Positions 45,782 through 57,700 of a DNA stretch of 64,000 nt are shown piece by piece. Both the position numbers and the translations under genes were made by a program. The stretch's first letter is position 1, and each line of letters opens with the position of its first letter. The notes beneath the pieces are model-generated. The model searched no databases. It was not told the DNA's origin and worked only from the letters and a program-made list of their open reading frames with translations. Source of the stretch: Parelaphostrongylus tenuis (lineage: Eukaryota; Nematoda; Chromadorea; Rhabditida; Metastrongylidae); NCBI GenBank assembly GCA_019055375.1, contig JAHQIW010003609.1:62001-126000 (forward strand), read 5' to 3'.

Positions 45782-48700
45782 CTAAAATGAACAATTTTTC
45801 TTATTACATAACCTCAGGTCGATGTCAGGGCTACTTGTATAGGTTCTGAAATCATTCAACTAATGTAGTAAGTTAGAAAATAGTAATGCTATATGATGGA
45901 AAAGGAAACTATTAGAGACCAAAAATATTCACTTCGCCGCTGAACTCGCATTTCTTCCAGTCATCAAAGCAGAACTGTCCACATAAATCAGCTCAGGATT
46001 TCTCGAGTATTTCTCGAGAATGGCAAGAACCTGAGCGAATGTTGGTCGCTCGTGACGGTCTATTCGCCAACACCACAGCATGAGCCGATGCAACGCCAAA
46101 GGACAGTCCATTGGAGCCGGTAAACGATATCCGAGCATAACTTCACTTATGACCTACAAGTTCAAAGTTAAGTGCAGCGATTGAAACATAGGAAAAACAT
46201 ATTTTTACTGTTGTATTGTTATAGGCTTCAAATCGAAGAGAGATGGTACTTAGAATAACGGATCAAAATACGTAAAAAAAAAAGATACAAAAGAAAGAGA
46301 GGAAAACCGGATAAGGCCTTCAAGCACTCTAAAACACACCTTCTGATTTGTCCAATCCCAGTATGGTCTTTCACCAAATGAACACACTTCCCACACCAGA
46401 ACACCAAAGCTCCACACATCTGACGCTGCAGTGAATTTACGATGAGTGATTGCTTCTGGTGATGTCCAGCGTACTGGGATCTGAAACAAATCTGAGAACT
46501 TTATAAGTCCAACGTCTCTCTAACTTGTACGGCGCAGTGGAATGCTGTATAAACGGAATAAAGCATTCTTCGATCGATATACTCACTTTGCCACCATTCG
46601 TCGTATACTCCTGTTCTGCAGAATCATCAACACCGCGAGAGAGGCCAAAATCAGCTATTTTGCAGTTCAGCTCAGAGTCTACCAACACATTTCGGGCAGC
46701 TAGATCCTAAAAAAACAAGTGTGTCAGCAACAGAACAGGAACCCCCGTAGTATAATGGCTAACACGCGTCCACGGAATGGGTAAAACGTTGATCAATTCC
46801 CGCGCAAGGTCCAAAGTTCTGCACATCCCTCAACATTGTTGGACGTATAGTTATAACATCATATCACTATTGATAAGAGCGCTTAAATAAGGAAATCTGG
46901 TCGATTTCAGATGTCCGATAGCCGTCAGGTTAGTTGGGTTGAATGCCGACATGTGCTAGCCAGATCGAACAGTTAACGGTTGGTTCCTGACAGAATCGAC
47001 ACTTTGTATGACAGAAACGGTGACAGCAGAACAAGGGTTCATGTAGTGCCTTGGTTAGTACGTGTCCCAGAATGGTGGGACGCAGGTTCAACTCCCGCCC
47101 TAGGTTTAAAGCTTTGCGCACTACTCAAAATTATTGATTTTCCTCAGAAAGTCTCGGCCTTTATAAAAACTTCAAGTACCACGAACTCACGCGATGTACG
47201 TATCCTTTATCGGTTAAGTACTTCATGCCAGCCGCTATTCCTCTCAACATTTCAACAATGCGAGGCCAACCAAGTCCCTCGCCACGAGCATCTTTGCTGC
47301 GAAGCAAGTAGTCCAATGAACCATTGGACATAAACTCCGTTACTAAATACAAGAAATATAAAAGAATTTTTCAAAAAGCAACCGCAAGTGCTTGGTTGAA
47401 GAATACATCACTTTGAGCTATTCCATCTCGTTTTGGTTCTAGTGGACCGATTCCATTTAGGAAACTCGCTAATATGGCTTTCTAAGACTTGACATAAGAA
47501 AAATTCCAACCTATCATAACAGGCTCCGATCGCGTAACAACACCAATCAAGCGAATTACATTTTGGTGAGAAAACTGGCCCATAATTGAGGCTTCCAACA
47601 AGAAGTCTGCCTTCGCTTTTGAACTGCTGCCAGGCTTCAGCGTTTTGATTGCCACAACATCAATCTACAAAATATGAAATATAGTTGTTTTCTGACGCAG
47701 TACAGCTATAAAACAATGATGAGACTACGGGAGATTCTCCAAATTTAGTTCCAAAACTCACTTCATTGTCAAAAATACTGTTTGCGATGCCACCGCTAAT
47801 CATGTTCCGCTTAAGGCCTCCCTTGCACACATCACCAAATTCACCGCCACCAATCACTTCTGTGATGAACACAGCTGCAGGATCGATATCGAAAGTGAAT
47901 TCCACCAAAGCCTATAAAAACCTTAATTGTATTATGAACCAAGCTTGGTATTGAAATCTGCATTTATCAAATCTTCGGGTGATCACAAAAACATAATTTC
48001 ACTTTTGGGAATGGGCACAAAATCATAAATGAAACAGCAAAAGTGTTATACAGCATCTGTAAATATGGCTCCTTTCGGATAAATATGGCTTTCTCGTTAG
48101 AACTAGAGAATTTTCAGATGTATGGGCGCTACTTAAACTAAAATTAGAAAAGCCGTAAGCTCGACTGCCGGTCGCCACAAAGTCAGGTAATAACATCATC
48201 CTACTTTGGGTGCTTAATTTTACTCGGCGTCGGTTCCTTTGGAGGATTGTTTCACCTCAAGGGATCGACGGAACCGAGGGAGGGTGCTACTGATGAGTCC
48301 CAATAGGACGAAATAGGCGCCTATATAGCACTAGACCTATGGCTCAAAATATGTCATATCCTTATAAGATTAAATCATTTTGAGCGGGTCTGTAAAAAAG
48401 CAGTCGATAGCAGAACTAAAATTAGACCTTAAAAGAAGTATCTTCTGCAACATTTCATCGTTCGATCACGATTCTTTCCCTTGGAGCCTCAGTGTACCAA
48501 CAAATCCCCTGTTGTTTCCACTGCAGCGCACTCTAGTATAAAGTGCCTGCCGCGCGGCGCGTCGATTGATATTACACATATGACGCATCTCGTTTTAAAG
48601 GGGTTAGATAGAAGAAAAAAAAATGACTCATTCTACTTAAAAAAAATTCAAACAAATCATTTCAAGAACTATTTTTTCTACGCAGCAACATCTGTATCAT

Positions 48701-51700
48701 TTTTCTACATGAGATCACAAAAATGGAGGGCGTATATTTGTGATAAATAATAGCAGCAAGAGAGAACAACTAAGATGGTGACGAAGAATTGGAACGAAAT
48801 CGTTCACGATGGTAGACTATGTCAGGAATGAAAACGTTCTCAACATACCTGATTTGGATCCTCGTAAGTGGTGGGATCCACATATGGCTTGAAAGCGGTG
48901 GCCGCCGCTCCTCCACTACCGTAGTACGGTGGTGGCTGAGACGAGGAACTTCCTCCATAGGATGGTATGAGGGGTGCGTTTACTGGAAGAAAATTCTCTG
49001 AAGAATACCGTTAACCATGCAAAAGGGAAGTTCGTTTACACTCAGACATGCTAGTCATTCCATGCTGTGCAATATAGGGCGATGGGAGCGTACTGAGATG
49101 GTACATAGCATTAAGCTTTTACTTACGTTTTACGGGACGAAACGCATCGGTGAATTGCCGGTTACCGGACATGTAATCCGGTGTCATCGTGTCTGTAAAA
49201 AATAGCACAGGTCAACACAATACGGAAGCAGCTAGCACAAGCTAAGAAACACATTTAGTTCTCTGGAATCCTAATCAATGTTCTCCAAATATCAAACAAG
49301 CGTCGCAAACTTTTTCTGAAGATCACGTTGAAAGATCCACCCATTTTAGGACTTCATTTATAAGGTCGCTCCATCAATTTTGGCACTAGAGCAATAAACA
49401 CCAGATTTTGACCAGAAGCAATTAAAATTGTATAACAACACTATTTATGGTACGCGCCATCAAGCTGGACACATTTCTGCCATCTCTCAGGCAACAAGTC
49501 AATGCCATTTCGTGCAGAATCTCCTGAGCTTTCTTCCGATACCAAATTTGTGCATACATGCCGCTCATGGCCGCTCAACGAAGTCATTTATCGCAATTTG
49601 CTGCTTTACGAGTACGAGTTGGAACGCGATGCACAAAGCACCTTCATAAACAACAGCCTTGCAAAGGATCAAGTAATTGTGCCCAGCAAAACCGTTTCGG
49701 TTCTTTGCTGAGTTTCGCGCCGGCGATACCACAACTTGAAGGACTAGCTGCGCTCCGAACAATCACACGAAGTTGATCGAGAGGCAGCCACAGAATCATT
49801 TGTGGAGGATTTGACTTTGACTTGGACTTTGACTATCGAGAAGGTGGCCGAGGATTCTGATGTGCTGTCTAGTAATTTTGATTACTTATGGTTAACAAAT
49901 TTGGTGTTTATTGCTCTAATACCAAAACTTATGAAACTACCTGACAGTTGGAAATGATCATAGAATTTACAAAAATGCACGCTCAACCAAATCATCAAGC
50001 AACAAGACTTTTGATTATGAAGATATAAGTCGGCTGAACTTTTGATGAACAAGAAAGCACTCGAAATTCTAACAACCTACCTTGCTTGTAGGTGTCGAGC
50101 ACATCCAGATCACTCATCTGCTTCCGATTATGTGTTTTACGCCGACACAGCACGAAGAGAAATGCAACAACAAGCACGAATAATACCATAGCCATCAGTG
50201 CTACCCATCCTGGGACTGCAGCAAATGGAGTCGCTTCCAGACCATGGTGTTCTTGAACCTGTAGTGTTGTCCGTTTTTCCTCAGTTTTTGGATGTTTTTC
50301 AATGTAACAGTTTACAAGTGACCAAAATAACTCTTACAATTCCACGTCCGAGCTGGTACCAAAGCGGATCACTCCAATCACCCCAGCCATTCACGTAAAC
50401 TCGAACCTAAAAAATATGTAGAAATTCAATCAGCGGCACACGAGAATTTATCGAATAAAGATTCAGTAGGCGATATTGAACGATTACGAAGAAATATTTG
50501 TAAGTACCATACTAACCCTAAAGCGATATGGAACGTTAGGACTCATATTCAGTGACGTGTGGTAGTTGTGTTCCGTTATCGCGACGACACTTTTGCCACT
50601 TTTTGGCTTGATTTCGATCTAAATAAAGTGTCTTGATAAATAAAACAGTTGGCAAAGTGAATACATAAAAGCAGTTCTACCAACTTCGTACTTCATCCGT
50701 TCCGAAACAGAAGGTGAGAGCCACGCAAGAGTTACACCGTCTCTCTGCTCGCTATCTACACGTAGACCACTCACGACATACCGACTCAAGGGTGGAGTAC
50801 GTACATCAATCACTCGATATGCTGGTGTTTCGGTGTATTTGGATACCTTCAAAATTTTACTTCACTATATGGTTCCTCAACAGTAACGATGGTTGTATAA
50901 ATTTTAAGAGCTAGACTCACGCTATTTTTTGCAAAGATGTTGAATGAGTACTCTGTGTCAGGTTTTAAACCCATTAGGCGAACAGTTCTTGATATCAGTT
51001 TTTTATCCGCAGGTGTTGCAACAACCATAGAACAATCACCTCGTGAACATTCCCATTCGTACCATATCTCCTGAAGTTTCCAACAAACTGGTTCTTGAGA
51101 TATGCGTAGATATTAAGTCGTTCCATAAGTTTTGGCACTAGAGCAATAAAAACCAGATTTATCAACCACAAGTGATCAAAACTGCATAAGTCCGGTATCG
51201 TTCAATTGCGCACTTTCTTGCGAACATTTTGGTATACAATTTACCTGCTGCTGCTTCAAGATAGAGCTATCTTGGAAACATATTCACATGTTACTCAGGC
51301 ACAAACAGCGCACAGAGGAAAATGCTAGTGAAGTGGTGCGTAGGATTAATGAAGCTTCCTCTGTACGACCCGAGTGGGACTGACCCTCCAGACTGTTCAC
51401 TCCAGCCTTAAACTCCGCGGGCCACTTCCTAGCCGTTCTTCCTGCAACCATATCATCGCCCCAAACTTTATTAATTTTGCGCGCCGCTTCACTTATATTT
51501 TCCTCTACGTGCCATTCGTGCATAAGCAGCACGCGAATTTGGTCCCAAGATACCTTCATATTGAAGCAACCATAGGCAAGTGCATACCAAGATGTTCGCA
51601 AGAAAATCCGCAGTTCAATGACATCAAAATAACGCAAATTTGATTACTTTCGGTTAAAAAATTTGGTTTTTGTTGCTCTAGTGCCAAAACTTACGCAACG

Positions 51701-54700
51701 ACCTGATGATTTTCCAAAACTGGAAACTTGTGGACTTGGGAAATCCATAAATTATACAGTAGAGATCACAATGCCTCAACTTTCATTTATTGCCTTTTTT
51801 CACGGCAAGGCACGATATGATTTACAACAAAATTATGTGGTTATTCAAAGCTTAAATTAACATTTTTAGCATGTTTGACTTTTTTTTGTCTTATTTCACA
51901 TGTTGAAATGAAAAAAAATATGGACATGATAAGAAGTCTTATTTTGAACAACACGCCAAAAGCCGACACCAAGGACACATCTGCTAAACGAGAGATGTAA
52001 AAAGCAGACCCTGCATCAAATTCAAAACTTTCTCAAATAGACCTGACTATATCTGTATCATGTTGGCATACACCTGTAGATTTTGGCGTCCTTTATTTCA
52101 GTTAAGAAATGTTAGAGGATGTATTTCAACATCAGCTCATACGTAGATAGAGGTAGAAGAAGTTATGTGAGATACGCGCCATATTCTAGGATTTTTTGAC
52201 CTAAGTCGAGTACATTCCTCACCCATTTAATACTCTTCGCAGCTGATCTCTATCAACAACTAGAAGACTTACGAGAAATAAAAAATGAATGAGCCTCAAG
52301 ATCGACTGTCCGTTAACCTCGGCATCATCCAACTGTTCAGTTTTTGTCGATAAACCAAAACACGAGATTTTTGTGACAGACTAGGTAGCTGACGCCTTGA
52401 CAGATTTCGGCTTCTTCAAAACCTGACGATATCAGGTTGTGTACATCTTAGTCAACCGAACACCTCCATTACTCCATCAGTGAAGATGACCAAACCGTAG
52501 ATAATCGCATTAAGACAAGTGTTATTTTTATGTGACCGGTGAGTGCGTGAAAACTTGCCCTGTTCTTAATGCGATAAAAATCTAGGTTAGGTGATTTTTC
52601 CATTGAGGAAATAGAGGTTTGGCTGTATAAGTCGCAAACACCTGATCTTGCAGGTTCTAAAGAAGATAAATCTGCAGAAACGTCAGCTCTTCAAATAAAT
52701 TTCAAAACAACCAGCGTGTAAAAAAAATGAATGTTCAAAACAAGCTATTCACCATGCGAATGACATTTAAGTACTGGGTTTTCCTTGATGAGTGTAAGTG
52801 CTTGAGTAAGTTTATTACGTGTGAATAAGACTTCCAAGCTATGAAGAAGACGAGATCGCTGAAAAGTCAACGAGTGGTCAATGAATCTTGTTATTAACAA
52901 CAGGTCCCATGTCTGCTCAAGAAGAAAGCACTGACTTATTGAACGATGTCGAGGTTAAGCGAGAGTCGTTCTTGATATATGTATTGACTCCAATTCGTAA
53001 ATTACCGGAATTAACTGTATTTATTGAGTCTCATGTGAACAGACAGAGCACATGTGGCGCAATGGTCAGAGGTGCTCTGCGTCGCACACGAGGCCAATGG
53101 TTCGATCTCGCGCTCATAGCTCACCAAGCCATCCATCCCTCCGGGGTCGGTAAATTGGTACCAGACAGGTCTCAGACTTGCCTGGGAGGATAAGCAGCAC
53201 TGACTCGGGTCAGCGGGAGGCCACCGCGAGTCATTGAAAAAGGCCAGATATGCATTCAATCACCTCAAACGAAGTTAAAAAATTGAAGTCGAATGCATGG
53301 CGCATCCCTCAGGGATTGATCAACGCCGACAGCTTTATAATTTATCATTTTTATCTTGAACAGACACTTTTGCTGACTAGAATAAAGACTATCAAAGCCT
53401 AGTAGGTCATATTTTTCCACCACCACGAATTTCAGGCTTTTTACAAAAATATTCAGGCCGATTTTCTTAAAAACTGATGCTATTTCAAATGAATTCAGGA
53501 CTGAGATTCTAGCAAAATAAATGTAGAGTGCTATAGACAAGTACATAAGTATAAATACGTATGTATGTTTCTTATAAATGAGTGAGCAGTCTATTCTATG
53601 GATATATTACATTCTGAACTACTCATATTTTTCTGATTATTAACAAACACTTAGAAAAAATTAAAATGTAGTGTGAAATCATCTGATTACTTTCCTTATA
53701 TTGTGGAAAAGGAATACTTATTTACCGACTCTTCCTGTGAGTTCCATGTCAATCAAGTTCACTGTTATCTGAGATACTTTTTTCCTACTTGAAAAGTTAT
53801 GTCTTCAAATCACGCATGATGCAGTGTGATCGATGAACATTGCCACAAATGCAATGACTACCAAAAAATTATACAACGGAAACAACCGAGTGTAGAAAAT
53901 TGAAATTTCAATTAAAGCTAACCGTTCGGCCACCTAACGACGATGGTTCATCCCATTCTAACGTTACAGAAGAGTGGTCAATAGCAATAACATGAAGACG
54001 TGAAGGGTGATTAGGGCTTTCTGAAAAATAAATGATTACCTATCTATGCATTGAAATAATTAAACAAAAAATAACATACGAGTACACGGCCTGTCAGCAG
54101 ATTCGTTCTCTGCACGGAAATAACCTGGACGACATGTGCAGTGTAGACTACCGTTTCTCGTTGCCTCTGAGTTCAGTGGGCACTTCTGACACGATATATT
54201 GCCTCGATCGCTTTTGTAGCTGCCGACAGGACATTCTGAAGCAGTTATAAATAACGTGGAATTGACAGTGTAGTAATTTCTTCTCAAATCATCACAGTAT
54301 TCTTCTTTGAATGCACATTTATCAGCGCTGGGCATTTGCCGTTAATTTATAACACCATAATACACTTTCTGAGACCAATGATTTCAGCGCTTGGGTGCAG
54401 CAACGTGGTGACTCGTAAACCACATGCGGATGCGTCCTCAGATGGCAACCACCTGCTGCTTGCCATAATCTGCTCATTTGATTTGGCACTCGACGATGGC
54501 ACAAGCAACATTCGGACATGCTAGTGGGACACAAACCATACTACATATGATCCGTTGAATGTATTAGTACAATGATTAAAAGTCCAAGTCGTTCGCAAGA
54601 TATACAACTAGGCTTTACTTGATACATACACGACGATTCCTGATTTGTGATAATGACTGCGTTGAACGAAATATAATTTTTGTTCCACACGCAATAATTA

Positions 54701-57700
54701 GAACTCTATTGATGCTGGCCACTCTACTCACCCATTTCTTCTCTATGGCGCCCAACCAGTTGGAAACCGTAGTATCTTCTTACAAATAACACACCCTATG
54801 TCAAATCATTGAACTCGTCATTTCTCACAGATTATGACATGTTTCAGTGTAAGAGAATCTCTTCTCTCGTTTCAAGTCCAAAAACAGCTGTGTTGGGGAT
54901 GTAATCTTTTGCATAAGAAGAAAAGGTGAGTGGTAATATAGACCATATAGACCGGAATGAAAATGGGTTAAAACTATTTCCTTTTGATCGCCTCAATGAT
55001 TAAGCAACAAAGAGATTCTCAGGAATAAATAAATAAGTAAATAAACCCTAGGAGCTGCCGAAGAGTCCACATTACGTGGACATTAGAGTTCACCGGACGC
55101 AACACAAAAGACGGTTTCCAAACACAGCAGCCGCCGTTCCGTTTTAACATGATGACCTGAGTAGCACTCTCTGCTGCGCATATCAAATAGCAAACAGACA
55201 CTTAGCGCGACAAAATGGTGCTGATCTGAGACTAAGCGGATTCTTCTCAAAAGAATACACAATGCCGAACCATAAAAGAGGTCGCCGATCCAATGATTTT
55301 TCTAATGTGACATTCCACTTCCATCCGTCTTCCCATGTTAAAACTTGATAAGAAAGTAACAGAGTGGAATTACCGAAGAGTGAAAAATCGGTAGCGCCAT
55401 CTATATAAATTTCCTTAATTATACGATTAATTACTTCTCAGCTGTTCAACTACAATAGGTAATAAATTATGAGACTTCCAAGGCAGGTCTATATAAGAAT
55501 CGTAAATCTCAGCGATCAGCTCCTCTCTTGACAAACACACCTAGCGGTGTATCCTTTATACGAGGCAATCACTTCGATCTCTTGCGCACATGAGAATCTA
55601 GTAAAATCGGCATTGAACAAACCGCAACCATGCTGTTCAAGAAAAAACTTGAGTGTGTAATGGATATATTCCACCTTGAAACTGTTATGTTAACACATAA
55701 TGGGACCATGGTCGCTTTTGACTATCACCACATTTTTTCGATAATTACAGCACTTGAAAAATTTAGAAATAGATGACGTACGGACAAGGCTCTGCTATAT
55801 TACATTGATAGTACATACTGGCTTTGCAGATGAAAAAATTTCTACTTTATTACTGAAGCAATTAGGAATCAAAATTGACGAAAATAATGTTGAAACGAAG
55901 ACCTACACAGAAATTCCTAGTCTCAAGCAAGAACAGCGAAAAAGTATGTTTCTTGCACTTTGGAATGTCAGAATTTTGTCACCGAAAAATAAAAGGGCTA
56001 TTTGGCACATTGGCTAAGATGAGTGAATTTAAACATTATTTTATTTTGACGATGAGGTTTACTATGACCTGAGACTGTTATTTTAGAGTTTACAGTGGTC
56101 ATTTATCTTCGCAACCTATACATTGGAATCAATGCAAACAAGCGACATGTCTTGACAAAATGTTTTCATTAAAAGACCAAAATCTAAAATGAATTGTAAA
56201 AATGCGGTGAAACTTTATATGGGGATTTCACTACGAATCAGGAAGAGAACTAAGAAATTCCAATAGGATTAAGTCAACGAATATTTCTCCTTTTTGATGT
56301 TTTAATTCTAAGCAACGACAAAATACCCATAGTTGGATTAAGGGAAACTGGGCTTAGTTTCTGATGTGAATAATATGAAAAAAATCGACGTTTTTTTCAG
56401 GAAAAAAATGCTCGTCATAACTCTCAGTCGAAATGCGTATATTCATACAGACTGATGCCCCCCCCCCCCCCCCCAAAAAAAAAAAAAACATTGACAACAC
56501 TACTACTCTTTACATGCTTTCGCTCTGGTCATAGTCATTCCTCAGGCATTACTTACTCCTAAGGCTCATCATTGCCGTTCTTGAATAGCTAACTGACTAA
56601 CCGCATTCGAGTGCTCTTTGAAAAACTTGTGCAAGAAGCACTAAAGCTCAAACGAACTTCTAGTGCTACTATTTCAAGAAAAAAAATTGAAACATAATTG
56701 CATTAAGTTGAGTATGAAGACATCGTGCGCGAAAACCGTTCTTTCTTCCTCGAATGAACCACTACAGCGCTCATTTGTCACGACAGATCTGAAAGAATGC
56801 CGCCACAACCGAAAGATTGTATCAGACGGAAGACGATCATCGGTATGAGATATGTGCCGTCTCCCTACGCGTTAATCATCTATCATATCATACTCTTTAA
56901 CTCGACTTCTTACAAAAATAACGATGAGATCCTCGGAATTACTTTTTTAGACATGCCCTCAAACCCTTTATTTAATTATCCTTAATCTAATTACCACCAA
57001 ACAAAGATAAATTGTATTTGATTTTCTTGAACAAGTAGAACAAAAATGTTACTCAGATACATTGAATCCCAATATTTACTCCCCTCTTTTCTTATTCAAA
57101 ACTGTAAAGTGAAGACTGAGCGGAAATCTGTGGCAATTTAGGACTACTAAAAAAAATTTCTAGGATCTTGAAAAACAAATCTTCTAGCAGTCGTAGTGAG
57201 ATCTGAGCGGCTAAACCGGTAATGCCCCTGTCTACAAAAACAGTAATGGAATGCAGATGACGATTAAGATAGCATGAAATTAGACCATACCGAAATGAGG
57301 ATTATAATGAGGACGGGACGCCCGCTCTTTCGATAAAATTTAATTAGACTTCAAAAAGTACCACGTTTAGGCGGTAATTACTTCAACACAGATTGCCATG
57401 AATTTTAATCCTTGGGTATATAATCGACATTACCGCTATTAGAACACCTATACCTCAAAGTTAAGTGGATCAGCCTAACAATTATTGCGAAGCTCAAATA
57501 AGTGGTACGTATACGCTTCGCACCTGCTCGTCGTCTATACGAAACCTCTTTACGATACCGACTGACCGAGCGATTACCACCATATCCACAAATATTCGAA
57601 TTTGGCGACGACGCGAGTGTCTCTTTTCCTAAGTTCACCATGATAATCGCATCATACAATTATGCTCCCATCGTCGGTTTGCAAGACGCAAATCAGTTAT

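Larger units (their letters stand above)
48149..48413 (+). mobile_element. Hammerhead-bearing retroelement-like insertion, 265 bp, flanked by 13-bp direct repeats
   Basis: The insertion is bounded by AACTAAAATTAGA at 48136-48148 and again at 48414-48426, an exact 13-bp target-site duplication. From 5 to 3 it contains a CGACTGCCGG/GCCACAA block, a hairpin (GTCGGTTCC pairing with GGAACCGA), the hammerhead at 48284-48331, and a terminal hairpin (48333-48391). It has no ORF. It lies in the intron between exons 13 and 14 of the Eph gene, in antisense orientation to it. Variable-length duplication without terminal inverted repeats indicates target-primed reverse transcription and not a DNA transposon. 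Confidence 0.8.
50338..54235 (-). other. vab-1: Eph Cys-rich repeat and two fibronectin III domains
   Basis: Exon 5 (54235-54080) encodes the EGF-like repeat: [20 protein letters not shown] and then [13 protein letters not shown], aligned with the Eph CxxGxFKxxxxxxxCxxCP and CxCxxGYFRA blocks. Exon 6 (54020-53923) starts the first FN3 domain ([15 protein letters not shown], cf. EW.PPxDxGGR). Exon 7 (51070-50921) finishes it with [11 protein letters not shown] and [15 protein letters not shown]. Exons 8-10 (50846-50338) form the second FN3 domain ([35 protein letters not shown]). The intron between exons 6 and 7 contains a SINE and a mariner-derived element; both are non-coding insertions. Confidence 0.9.

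Noticed and set aside
52380..52450. AGCTGACGCCTTGACAGATTTCGGC and GACGATATCAGG, recalling a Penelope-type hammerhead on the minus strand
   Set aside because: The pieces CGTCAGC, GCCGAAA and CTGATATCGTC are in the right order but the core CTGANGA is broken and spacing is wrong.
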